Positions 44,102 to 52,453 of a stretch of DNA of 56,000 nucleotides are shown here, piece by piece. Both the position numbers and the translations under genes were made by a program. Every line of letters starts with the position of its first letter. The stretch's first letter is position 1. The notes under the pieces are model-generated. The model did no database searches and had not been told where the DNA came from. It was given only the letters and a program-made list of their open reading frames with translations. This DNA comes from an uncultured Alphaproteobacteria bacterium (GTDB lineage: Bacteria; Pseudomonadota; Alphaproteobacteria; Methylaequorales; Methylaequoraceae): NCBI GenBank assembly GCA_902547955.1, contig CACCPY010000005.1, positions 1-56,000 of the forward strand, in the 5' to 3' direction.

Positions 44102-46081
44102 TTAGTAATGTGAGGCGTAGTATTTTTCTAATGCTTTACTTCCATAAAGATAAGCACCCTTTTTGTTTGCAAACCAAACCACTTTTTTTGCCCAGTCGTT
44201 ATCATCTACCCATTCTTCATCTTTACGAACAATTAAATATTTCTTTTTTGATTCTTTTAACTTAATTTTTTTTCCTTCAAGGACAGACTGATAAAATTCA
44301 AGAACATTGAAATCACTTGAAATCTCAATATTATTAGTTCTTTTTGGAAGTTTTAACATTTCATAGTTTAAGCGTATAGATTGTTCTACCAAAGACTTGT
44401 ATTTTGATAAACTTGGATCATTTTCTAAAAGTTTACTGATTAAAAGTGACTCACAATCTCTATAAAAATTGAATATTGATTCATCTTCATATAACTTAAT
44501 CAACATAAATTCATCGTGAGGCCACCATATATTGAGCCATTTTTTAGAAAATTGATATTCAGGTCCTCCATCTTGAATTATTTTTGCAGCTTTTAAGAAA
44601 TGTTCTTTGACTTTAAAGATCTCAGGATAATTTTTCTTTTCAACTGAATTAAAATACTCAAAAATATTGTTATAGTTTTCACCAGTTAAATGATTAAAAA
44701 TAATAATCGGAATTTGTATAATTTTATTAAAATGCAAAAATGCTGTCATCCATGAAAATGCCCTAACCTTCACCCACTCTTTTTTAGGCAATGAAGAAGT
44801 GGAAATGACAAGCTTTTGTTTTTCAGGAACTCCAAAATCGTCCTGAGCAAACGATCCATGCATATTTAAAATATTTGTATCAACCGTTTCCATTTGAAAT
44901 TTCTTTTGATAACTCTCGTCTCCCATCTCAGAGTTAGGAAGAATGGATAAGTTATTAAATTGAATTCTGTTATGTTGACCATTTTCTATTAGCCTTGAAA
45001 CACCTTCTGTAAAGGAACAATAAGTTTCTCCAGGAAGACCAAGTATCAAATCAGAATAAGTAGGAACACCGTCTCTAGTAAATCTTGTTTGGAGGTCTTC
45101 ATAAGTATTTAATGATATGTTATCTCTTTTAATATTTAATAATGTATGTTCATCTAAAGACTGCATTGATAGTGTAACACCTTTATTTAAACCAGAATCA
45201 GCAAGTATCTTCTGTGTGATATATGCTCTTTCTGTGGCATTCTTTGTATTTTGAACTGATAATGCTTTTGGATAACCTGTTAATAATTTTTTCGTTGAGG
45301 CGTATTTCGCTATATCAATATCTCTTTTTAAAATTCCAAAATTTGCATCACAACAAAAAATAAATTCAATTTTTTTTTTCGAAAACCAATCAATTTCAGC
45401 TTGTAGCCTATCTATTTCAAATTTATTTAATTTTGCAGCGGTAGCTGAACCCCAATCACAAAATGTGCATTTAAAAGGACAACCTCTATTAGTTTCCCAA
45501 AGAATTAACCATTCATCGTTTGGATATTTTTTTATTAATTCATCAAATACCCCGTTTAAATATGGAGAAGGTATATCCTCTAAATTTCCAATTCTACTGG
45601 GCTTAGGATTCGTAACAAATTCACCTGATTCTTTCAAAAATGAAATTCCTTCAACATCAACTATTTTTTTTTTTCCTATAGATTCTACTAAATTTAAAAA
45701 AACTTTTTCGCCTTCTCCATTCACTACAAAATCAATAAATTTATGTGATTCTAAGAAATCTTTAGAGTTATCCGGAACTTGTGGTCCACCAAAGATGATT
45801 TTAATTTTTTTATTACGATTCTTCAATTCTTTTGCTATTGCAAGTGATAATTGCTCATTCCAAGAATATAGACTAAAGCCAACAATATCTGCAGCCTCAA
45901 ACTGCCTTACAGCATCGCTCACCTTTATTCTCTTAAATAATGGTGGCAAGAATTTATACTTATCTCTATTTTTTGAATATTTCTGAAAATAAGTTTGAAG
46001 AACACCCGCAGCATATGGCAAATAGTGGGCTCCGGAAAAACTATTGTTAATTTGACTTATACCAATCTTAACTTGTCTCAT
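44102..46081 (-). CDS. B12-binding radical SAM protein (cassette 1)
   Basis: With the start at ATG 46081 this is a 659-residue protein. The N-terminal Rossmann-like cobalamin domain has GFSLYSWNEQL, IIFGGPQVPD and VNGEGEKVF. The radical SAM domain carries the cluster motif C-x3-C-x2-C at Cys201, Cys205 and Cys208 (RGCPFKCTFCDWG). GLPGETYCSF follows. The C-terminal 200 residues are unassigned. The cobalamin domain lacks DxHxxG, as in many BchE-like enzymes. It could C-methylate or rearrange a sugar or lipid. The longer frame to 46168 would overlap the upstream gene by 100 bp and is rejected. Confidence 0.82.
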   Translation of the reverse strand: MRQVKIGISQINNSFSGAHYLPYAAGVLQTYFQKYSKNRDKYKFLPPLFKRIKVSDAVRQFEAADIVGFSLYSWNEQLSLAIAKELKNRNKKIKIIFGGPQVPDNSKDFLESHKFIDFVVNGEGEKVFLNLVESIGKKKIVDVEGISFLKESGEFVTNPKPSRIGNLEDIPSPYLNGVFDELIKKYPNDEWLILWETNRGCPFKCTFCDWGSATAAKLNKFEIDRLQAEIDWFSKKKIEFIFCCDANFGILKRDIDIAKYASTKKLLTGYPKALSVQNTKNATERAYITQKILADSGLNKGVTLSMQSLDEHTLLNIKRDNISLNTYEDLQTRFTRDGVPTYSDLILGLPGETYCSFTEGVSRLIENGQHNRIQFNNLSILPNSEMGDESYQKKFQMETVDTNILNMHGSFAQDDFGVPEKQKLVISTSSLPKKEWVKVRAFSWMTAFLHFNKIIQIPIIIFNHLTGENYNNIFEYFNSVEKKNYPEIFKVKEHFLKAAKIIQDGGPEYQFSKKWLNIWWPHDEFMLIKLYEDESIFNFYRDCESLLISKLLENDPSLSKYKSLVEQSIRLNYEMLKLPKRTNNIEISSDFNVLEFYQSVLEGKKIKLKESKKKYLIVRKDEEWVDDNDWAKKVVWFANKKGAYLYGSKALEKYYASHY

Positions 46082-47327
46082 AATTTCTGTATACCATTTT
46101 CTCACATTTTTCCAATATTTTTGGTAAATTATTAAGACTATAATATCTTTCATAAACTTTACGAGCATTTTTCCTTAATTTAATCGACAGCGATTTATTT
46201 TTAGCTAAAATTTTTAATTTCCTTACGAACTCTCTTCCTGTTGAAGCAGATAAGCAAGCTTTGTTTCTGAACAATTCAGGGAAACCTTTAAAAGTCTCCT
46301 TATGGAGAAGTAAACAAGGGTAGCCACTACATATATTTGGTAACTTGTAACCTGATGTGGGTGGATATTTTACTGCATGAAGAACAATATCAGAGTTAAG
46401 AATTTTCATATATAAATCATCCAAATATCCACAAAACTTCACATTCGTAAATTTACTTAGAATTTTTTTTGATTTATGTAAATTATTTTTATTTTCTCCA
46501 ACTATATGAAATTCAAATTCAGCTAATTCCTTTGAATACTGTAATAATATTTCATATGCTAAAAAGTCTAAATTAGATTGTGCAAAAGTGGTTTGAGTTG
46601 TTCCTATTAAAGAAACAATTTTTTTTTTTCCAGATTTAAATGAGGGTTGTTTATTTTTTAAATCTCTTGCTGGGTGGTTAAAATAAATTACTTTAGGTTT
46701 ATTCTTAAAAATTTTCTCATTCATTTTTCCACAATAAATAGATGGGCACAAGTTAAGTGTTACCATTTTTACTCTATTTTTATAAAAAATATTATTTAGA
46801 AAAAGTTTTAGATAAAGTAATTGATTTTTGAGAAAAAAGTTTTCTTTTTTACTATAATTAAACCTTATAACATATTCAGAGTTATGCAAACCCCAAACAA
46901 CCAAAGGAATATTTGAATTATAATAAACTGGAAAAATATCTTGAAAGCTAAATACAAAATCGGGGTTTATTAGATTAACAATCTTAGAAAATTCTTCTGA
47001 GTATTTTTGGCTTTCTTTCATTGCTGAAAGTTTTATCCTAATAGAATGATAAATATTTTTTGGTATTTTTTCATGAATAGAATTAACCAAATCAACTATG
47101 TAGAAATTTTCTATCGTTCCTTTATCCTTCAATAAATTCAAGCTTTTCTCAATTTTTCTGTCTCTTTTAATCCATATTTTTTTAGTTATAAGTAAAGTTA
47201 TTAAAATGTTATTGGATTTAAAATAATCAAAAATAATTTTGAATATCTCAGCATCTCCATTTAAATACTTTTTATTGAGGGACTCTAAATGACCAATTTC
47301 TGCATTAAGAATTAGTTTATGGACCAT
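46068..47327 (-). CDS. glycosyltransferase, GT-B-like
   Basis: The 419-residue protein starts with a glycine/asparagine loop (GHLESLNKKYLNGDAEIF), then FVFSFQDIFPVYY, a VWGLHNSEYVIRF segment and LCPSIYCGK. The C-terminal half has KIVSLIGTTQTTFAQ, FCGYLDDLYMKILNSDIVLH and PTSGYKLPNICSGYPC, the donor-side region of GT4-like enzymes. It is the only glycosyltransferase within the duplicated cassette region, so it probably attaches the sugar modified there. It overlaps the radical SAM gene by 14 bp and starts 5 bp after the TylF-type gene. Confidence 0.7.
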   Translation of the reverse strand: MVHKLILNAEIGHLESLNKKYLNGDAEIFKIIFDYFKSNNILITLLITKKIWIKRDRKIEKSLNLLKDKGTIENFYIVDLVNSIHEKIPKNIYHSIRIKLSAMKESQKYSEEFSKIVNLINPDFVFSFQDIFPVYYNSNIPLVVWGLHNSEYVIRFNYSKKENFFLKNQLLYLKLFLNNIFYKNRVKMVTLNLCPSIYCGKMNEKIFKNKPKVIYFNHPARDLKNKQPSFKSGKKKIVSLIGTTQTTFAQSNLDFLAYEILLQYSKELAEFEFHIVGENKNNLHKSKKILSKFTNVKFCGYLDDLYMKILNSDIVLHAVKYPPTSGYKLPNICSGYPCLLLHKETFKGFPELFRNKACLSASTGREFVRKLKILAKNKSLSIKLRKNARKVYERYYSLNNLPKILEKCEKMVYRNYETS

Positions 47328-47332
47328 AAAGT

Positions 47333-48085
47333 TTAAAATCGAAAAAAAGAGACCCTTGAAGCATAGCGAAATCTCTCTAATTTTATATTATTTAAACCAA
47401 CTTGTTCCATTAGAGCAATAGTTTCACCAGGAGCATCAGCATCATTTAATTCGTCAAAAGCTAAAATTGAACCTTTACAAAGTCTATTTTTAATAGCTTT
47501 CAAAACATCCTTAGTTGGTTTGTAAATATCAAAATCAAAATAAGCTAATGAAATAATGGTTTCTGGAAATTTTTTTAAATATTCAACAATTTTTTTTGAG
47601 GCATCACCTTTTACAATCTCATATTTTTTTATGTGAGATAGCGGGTTTAGAGATTCTTGAGTTTTCATTAAAGAATCAAGATATTTTTTGTAATCCTTAG
47701 TTGTAGAGAGACTCTTCTCAAACATCATCTCATTTTTCCCATCAAGTTTATTAATATTTTTAAGCCCTTCAAATGTATCAAATAATACAATTTTCCTATG
47801 TCTATTATACGGCTCGTAAATACTTCTCAATGACGTAAAGATTGCTCCATTATTTCCCCATCTAGTACCAAATTCAAAAATATTTCCGTGAAGATTAATA
47901 ATCTTTTTATAAAGATGATTCATTAATAAAATTCTTGATAAGTTCTTTGAATCTAAAAAAAGCCCAAGATTAGATAAAACTTGTTCGTTAGGAATTGGGT
48001 TTTTATTAAATAAATCAATCAGGGATTTTCTATTTAATAATTCACTTTCAGAATCTTTAGTGTAATTTTTAATTTTGCTTTTCAT
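47333..48085 (-). CDS. TylF-type O-methyltransferase
   Basis: This 250-residue SAM-dependent protein matches the TylF/macrocin O-methyltransferase family. It has IFEFGTRWGNNGAIF, VLFDTFEGL, YFDFDIYKPTKDVL (metal-binding acidic residues) and FDELNDADAPGETIAL. Family members methylate deoxysugar hydroxyls on antibiotics and on glycans. It lies between the radical SAM gene (one-base overlap) and the glycosyltransferase, consistent with O-methylating a sugar in this module. Confidence 0.82.
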   Translation of the reverse strand: MKSKIKNYTKDSESELLNRKSLIDLFNKNPIPNEQVLSNLGLFLDSKNLSRILLMNHLYKKIINLHGNIFEFGTRWGNNGAIFTSLRSIYEPYNRHRKIVLFDTFEGLKNINKLDGKNEMMFEKSLSTTKDYKKYLDSLMKTQESLNPLSHIKKYEIVKGDASKKIVEYLKKFPETIISLAYFDFDIYKPTKDVLKAIKNRLCKGSILAFDELNDADAPGETIALMEQVGLNNIKLERFRYASRVSFFRF

Positions 48086-49380
48086 TAGTAAGACATCTCT
48101 CTTTCCCTTAAATATTTTTGTACTTCTTTGATATTAAATATAATTTCATCACGTGATAAAGACTTTCCAAAAGGAGTCGTAGACTCATATTCAAAAGGTA
48201 GACCAGAGTCTTCATCCTCATCAAATCGGTATAAAAGATGAGCATGTTGCGATAAATCATCATAGATATGTTTGATTCCGTATTTTTTTGGGTTTTGATA
48301 AAACGGTGAACCAGGAACAGGAGCAAATCCTGATACAGCGACATAATCGGGCTTGACTGAATCAAGAAAATCAATAGTTTTTTTTAAAACATTTTTTGAT
48401 TCTCCGGGTAAGCCAAAAATCAAACAAACTTTTACTTTGATACCATATTTTCTGCATAATTCTATGTATTTTATATTGTTAGCTATACTTTTTGATGGCT
48501 TATTTGAAATCTCTAAAACCATATCAGAGTCAACGCTCTCAATTCCAAGAGCTAATTCTTTTAAACCGGTCTGAGATGCAATTTTAAGAAGCTCCTCACT
48601 TCCTAAAGGAACTGTTTGCCCCCTCCAAATAATATTTTGTTTTCCTATCGCCTCTAAGTAAGGGACTGCAATTTTTTTGTTTACTGGAATACATACTTCA
48701 TCTCTTAAATTGATACCCTCAACTCCATATTTTTTTTTTAGATATTCAATTTCATTTGTAATTTTTTCAAAAGAATTGTATTCAAAAACAGGAGGATTAT
48801 TGTAAACACAAAACCTACAACTAAATGAACAACCTCTTGAAAAATATGCTCCTGTGCCAACTACACCTCCATACTTTTCAAAGTGAAGATTATTTACTAT
48901 TTTTTCTTTTTCAATAAAGTCACGTCTTGGAAAGTCAAACTCGTTAAATTTATTTATTTTTACTTTTTGAATAATCCCTTTAGTCTTTTCTTTTTGTTTT
49001 ATGAAATTACTAATAACCTCTTTTAATGTATCTTCAGCTGTTCCTTGCAGAACACAATCACAATTTTCTAATGTTTGTGCAGACATATGATCTGCGTGTG
49101 TACCGCCAATAATCGTAAGTGCTTTACTATTTTGAAGTTTAATTTTTTTAGAAATTTCATAGACCTCATCTGCATCTGCTGATTTCATCAACCAGAAAAA
49201 GAAAATATCAGCACTTTCTGGATCAAATATTTTTTTTTTATCCCTAAGATCCTCAACTTTTACTTCTAAAGAAGTAAAGCTTTGTCTTATTAAAGTCGCA
49301 TAATAAAGCTCCCACAAAGGTTGAAGCTTCATTGGGTTTTTCCAATAAGACCAAGATGGTATAATTACTTTACAAATCAT
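48085..49380 (-). CDS. B12-binding radical SAM protein (cassette 2)
   Basis: The 431-residue protein has an N-terminal cobalamin-type domain with IIPSWSYWKNP and IIGGTHADHMSAQTL, then the cluster motif C-x3-C-x2-C at Cys184, Cys188 and Cys191 (RGCSFSCRFCVY). GIESVDSDMVLEISNK and IFGLPGESKNV follow, as in methylthiotransferase- and B12-type radical SAM enzymes. It lacks the long C-terminal extension of the protein at 44102. It overlaps the SDR upstream by 4 bp. Probable chemistry is C-methylation or another radical sugar modification, which is inference. Confidence 0.83.
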   Translation of the reverse strand: MICKVIIPSWSYWKNPMKLQPLWELYYATLIRQSFTSLEVKVEDLRDKKKIFDPESADIFFFWLMKSADADEVYEISKKIKLQNSKALTIIGGTHADHMSAQTLENCDCVLQGTAEDTLKEVISNFIKQKEKTKGIIQKVKINKFNEFDFPRRDFIEKEKIVNNLHFEKYGGVVGTGAYFSRGCSFSCRFCVYNNPPVFEYNSFEKITNEIEYLKKKYGVEGINLRDEVCIPVNKKIAVPYLEAIGKQNIIWRGQTVPLGSEELLKIASQTGLKELALGIESVDSDMVLEISNKPSKSIANNIKYIELCRKYGIKVKVCLIFGLPGESKNVLKKTIDFLDSVKPDYVAVSGFAPVPGSPFYQNPKKYGIKHIYDDLSQHAHLLYRFDEDEDSGLPFEYESTTPFGKSLSRDEIIFNIKEVQKYLREREMSY

Positions 49381-50336
49381 TTTTTATTTTTTTCAAACCA
49401 TTTAATTGTTTTTAACAAACCTTCATCAATAGTTGTGGGTTCAAAAGAAGATAGATTTTGTTTCATTTTTTCAAGAGAAAATTCAAATTCAATTTTTTTA
49501 TTCTTAGATTTTTTAAAAACTACTTTTTTATAATCGAAATTCATTAAATTGCAAATTTTTTGAATTATGTCTGACAATCTAAAAGATCTATAATAACCTA
49601 TATTAATCGGTGAGCAATTTTTACTAAGTATTTTCAATAAAATATTTATGACGTCTCCTGCATATATTATATTTCTTTTTTCATTTGGTGAACCATAGAA
49701 AGTTAAACTTTTTGGATTTTTACTAATTTTTTCTATAATTGAAGGTATAAAGTGAGCCTCATCACCATAAAAATGATCGTATTCACCATAAATTAAAGAG
49801 GGTCTAACAATAATAGATTTCATCTTTTTTGTAGGATGATTATTTATATAAGTGGTAAAATTTTCGAAGAACCTAGTCATATGTCCTATACCATACCAAT
49901 TTTTGGGAGGATTATTAGTAAAAAAATCCTCTTCTTTATTTATTTTTTTTTCTGAATAACCAGTAGTTGAGCTCATCCAAACAAAATTTTTGACATTATT
50001 TAACCAACAATTGTAAATTAAATTATTGAAAATTTTAATATTATAATAAATGGGTGTAATTGAATCCTTCATTAAAACTTTAGAGGTAGCAAGTTTACCA
50101 GCAAAGTTAAAAACAGTGTCAGTTGATTTTAAAATTTTTTTTAAATCCTCACTTTTTGTTATATCAATTTTTAAGGGCCTAATATTTCTACCTTTTACTT
50201 TTGGGGGATTTTGAAAGTAAATAGCTTTTATATTAACACCTTCCAAATTATTTGTTTTTTTTAAAAAGTGAGTACCAATCATTCCAGATGAACCAAAAAC
50301 AACATAGTTTCCTTTTTTTAATTTCACACTATTCAA
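49377..50336 (-). CDS. NAD-dependent epimerase/dehydratase-like protein with degenerate active site (cassette 2)
   Basis: These 319 residues form an extended SDR with YVVFGSSGMIGTHF (NAD loop), VFNFAGKL, MSSTTGYSE, RPSLIYGEYDHFYG and YGSPNEKRN. The segment that normally carries YxxxK reads YGIGHMTRFFE. Aligned to the cassette 1 homologue, the catalytic Tyr and Lys positions are Ile and Thr. It may bind NAD without normal SDR catalysis, or use other residues. The start is TTG at 50336 or GTG at 50327; there is no ATG. It overlaps the ParB-fused reductase gene by 8 bp. Confidence 0.66.
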   Translation of the reverse strand: MNSVKLKKGNYVVFGSSGMIGTHFLKKTNNLEGVNIKAIYFQNPPKVKGRNIRPLKIDITKSEDLKKILKSTDTVFNFAGKLATSKVLMKDSITPIYYNIKIFNNLIYNCWLNNVKNFVWMSSTTGYSEKKINKEEDFFTNNPPKNWYGIGHMTRFFENFTTYINNHPTKKMKSIIVRPSLIYGEYDHFYGDEAHFIPSIIEKISKNPKSLTFYGSPNEKRNIIYAGDVINILLKILSKNCSPINIGYYRSFRLSDIIQKICNLMNFDYKKVVFKKSKNKKIEFEFSLEKMKQNLSSFEPTTIDEGLLKTIKWFEKNKK

Positions 50337-51408
50337 TTATAGCCTCAATAGGAGAATTATTACCATAGGCTAAGACCCAACCCCAATATCTTAACTGACC
50401 CTCATATAAAGAGTATCCACTTCTCGTTTTTTTCAATTTAATAGGTTTCAAAATATCATTTTCTTTAATTTCCATAGCTACTTCCATGGGGCTTGGAGAA
50501 AAATTATAAATATTCTTTTTTGCCTGCTCAATGTTTGTATAAAATTTTCCTGAAAAGGATTCTACAATTTGTATTTCAATTGGCAACACCTTTACAACCT
50601 TCACTTCAAATTCTTTATTAATTTTTTCAAAAAAATCTTTTGATATTATTCTTGAATCAAACATTATATTTTCTTTTAAATTTGATAAATTACTTGTTTG
50701 AAAAATTGGAATTGCTCCATTGTAACTCAACCACTGAAGGATAACTTGAGAAGGCTTGAGTTTAAATACCTCAGATATTTCTTTTATACGTAAAGATGAA
50801 AAGATTTTATTCACTTGTTTCGATGAACCAAATGGGCTGTAAGCAAAAAAATTTATTTTTTTTTTTTTACAAAAATTCAATAGGTTCTCTTCAACTGATC
50901 TCTCAAATAAGTTGTATTCGTTTTGAATGATTTTAATTTTTAACTTACCCATAGATAATTTAAGAAATCTATCTAAATATTTCTTTGTTACATTGCAAAG
51001 TCCAACGTATTTAATTTTTTTCATTGAAAAGGCTTCATACAAGGACTCAATTATTTTTAAATCATCAACATTATAGTTTGGCCAATGAAGCTGGATTACA
51101 TCAATACAATCGCGGTTTAATCTTCTCAAACTTTCATCAATAGATTGAAGTATGTTTTTTTTATAATTAATAGGTGAAATTTTTGTTGCTATAACAACTT
51201 CATCATTTTTTTTGAAAGCTTTTCCCAGTAGATATTCAGAAAATCCTTTATGGTAATCCTCTGCAGTATCAAAAAAAAAAACTCCTTCTTCATAAACTTT
51301 ATTTAGAAAATAAATCCTGCTCTTTTCAGAACAGAAATTCCTAGATTTCTTTTCTCCTATTCCATAAGTCCCAAATCCAAATTTAATTTTTTTTTTTTTT
51401 AAATTCAT
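50329..51408 (-). CDS. aldo/keto reductase fused to a ParB/sulfiredoxin-like domain (cassette 2)
   Basis: This is a 359-residue protein. Residues 1 to about 265 form an aldo/keto reductase with Asp47, Tyr52 (DTAEDYHKG), Lys76 (ATKISP) and His108 (IQLHWP). From about residue 267 a C-terminal segment of about 90 residues reads like a ParB/sulfiredoxin domain: VVKVLPIEIQ, IKENDILKPIKLKK, then GYSLYEGQLRYWGW (ParB box around 336-343) and SPIEAII. ParB-type folds bind nucleotides, and one relative (SbnI/SerK) is a kinase. The fusion suggests a combined reduction and nucleotide-dependent step. An A14 tract lies at codons 3-8. Confidence 0.8.
   Translation of the reverse strand: MNLKKKKIKFGFGTYGIGEKKSRNFCSEKSRIYFLNKVYEEGVFFFDTAEDYHKGFSEYLLGKAFKKNDEVVIATKISPINYKKNILQSIDESLRRLNRDCIDVIQLHWPNYNVDDLKIIESLYEAFSMKKIKYVGLCNVTKKYLDRFLKLSMGKLKIKIIQNEYNLFERSVEENLLNFCKKKKINFFAYSPFGSSKQVNKIFSSLRIKEISEVFKLKPSQVILQWLSYNGAIPIFQTSNLSNLKENIMFDSRIISKDFFEKINKEFEVKVVKVLPIEIQIVESFSGKFYTNIEQAKKNIYNFSPSPMEVAMEIKENDILKPIKLKKTRSGYSLYEGQLRYWGWVLAYGNNSPIEAIIE
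51387..51400. repeat. A14 tract at the start of the reductase-ParB gene
   Basis: Fourteen T on the plus strand are A14 on the coding strand, only 8 bases after the ATG. It is read in frame as Lys codons, but a one-base slip would abolish the protein. Confidence 0.9.
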
Positions 51409-51412
51409 TTAA

Positions 51413-52453
51413 TTAAAGTGGGCCTTTAAATCTTTTTTCATTACTAAAAAATTCAATTCCTTCCAAATTCATAGGTTCAATCTGTAAAATTTCTTCAACC
51501 GCTCTTACTATGTTTTCTGCATTTGGATAAAATGCATTTTCTAAATGTCTTGCAGTTGGACAAGGAACGTGCTTGAATCCCAACCTTTGAACAGGTTTTT
51601 CTAGAGAATCAAAGCATTCTCTTGACACAATAGCAGCTATCTCTGCACTAACACCACTGAAAGTCCAGTCACAATCAACAACTAAACATCTTTTTGTCTT
51701 TTTAACTGAACTAATAATTATTTTTTTATCTAAAGGATAAAGAGTCCTTGGGTCAACAATTTCAACATTTATATTTCTTTTTTTTAAAATTTTGGCGGCA
51801 AAGATAGCCTCAACATTCATCCATGATATAGCAACAATTGTAATGTCTGCGCCTTTTTTTATTATTTTTCCCTTACCAATTTGAATCTCATATGATTCTT
51901 CTCTAATTTTTTGTTCCGACCAATATAACCATCTATGTTCAAAAAAAATGACAGGATTATTATCTCTTATTGCTGATGTTAAAAGACCTTTTACATCTCG
52001 CGGAGATGAAGGAGCAATTACTTTAAAACCCGGCATGTGTGTGAAAAAGGATAATAAACTTTTACTATGTTGTGCTCCCTGACCAAAACCTCTACCAATA
52101 ATTACTCTAAAAACTATTGGAAGTGGAATAGTACCATGAACATAATATTGAAATGGAGAAATTATATTTGCTAATTGATTCATTCCTAGAATGAAAAAGT
52201 CCGATCTAATATGAACATGTATCGGTTTTAGGCCCTTTACCGCTGATCCAAAGACAAATCCAGTCATTGCATCTTCAGATATTGGCGTGTCAAAACATCT
52301 ACTAGAACCAAATTTCTCTTCTAATCCCTCAGTTGTTCCAAAAGCCTTAGCATGACTTGTAATCCCAATACCACAAATAAATACATTTTTATCTTTCTCC
52401 ATTTCAGAGTAGGTTGCCTGTCTAATGGCCTCTTGATAACTAATCATTTTCAT
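51413..52453 (-). CDS. 2-oxoacid dehydrogenase E1 beta-like (transketolase-like) subunit
   Basis: The 346-residue protein has SYQEAIRQATYSEMEKD, FDTPISEDAMTGFVFGSAV, RVIIGRGFGQGAQHSKSL, FFTHMPGFKVIAPSSPRDVKGLL and VDCDWTFSGVSAEIAAIV. This is the standard pyrimidine-binding plus C-terminal domain set of E1-beta subunits (PdhB/AcoB/BkdB type). With the E1-alpha subunit it would form a thiamine-diphosphate heterotetramer. No E2 or E3 gene is in the window. It overlaps the alpha gene by 14 bp. A second possible ATG lies two codons in. Confidence 0.88.
   Translation of the reverse strand: MKMISYQEAIRQATYSEMEKDKNVFICGIGITSHAKAFGTTEGLEEKFGSSRCFDTPISEDAMTGFVFGSAVKGLKPIHVHIRSDFFILGMNQLANIISPFQYYVHGTIPLPIVFRVIIGRGFGQGAQHSKSLLSFFTHMPGFKVIAPSSPRDVKGLLTSAIRDNNPVIFFEHRWLYWSEQKIREESYEIQIGKGKIIKKGADITIVAISWMNVEAIFAAKILKKRNINVEIVDPRTLYPLDKKIIISSVKKTKRCLVVDCDWTFSGVSAEIAAIVSRECFDSLEKPVQRLGFKHVPCPTARHLENAFYPNAENIVRAVEEILQIEPMNLEGIEFFSNEKRFKGPL

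Noticed and set aside
45465-45986. 173-codon plus-strand open frame
   Set aside because: It lies wholly antisense to the radical SAM gene at 44102-46081, which has clear motifs; its translation shows no recognisable domain.
46082-46168. Longer start for the radical SAM gene (ATG at 46168)
   Set aside because: It would overlap the upstream glycosyltransferase by about 100 bp and adds a lysine/tyrosine-rich stretch unlike the family; KIGISQINNSFSG begins just after ATG 46081.
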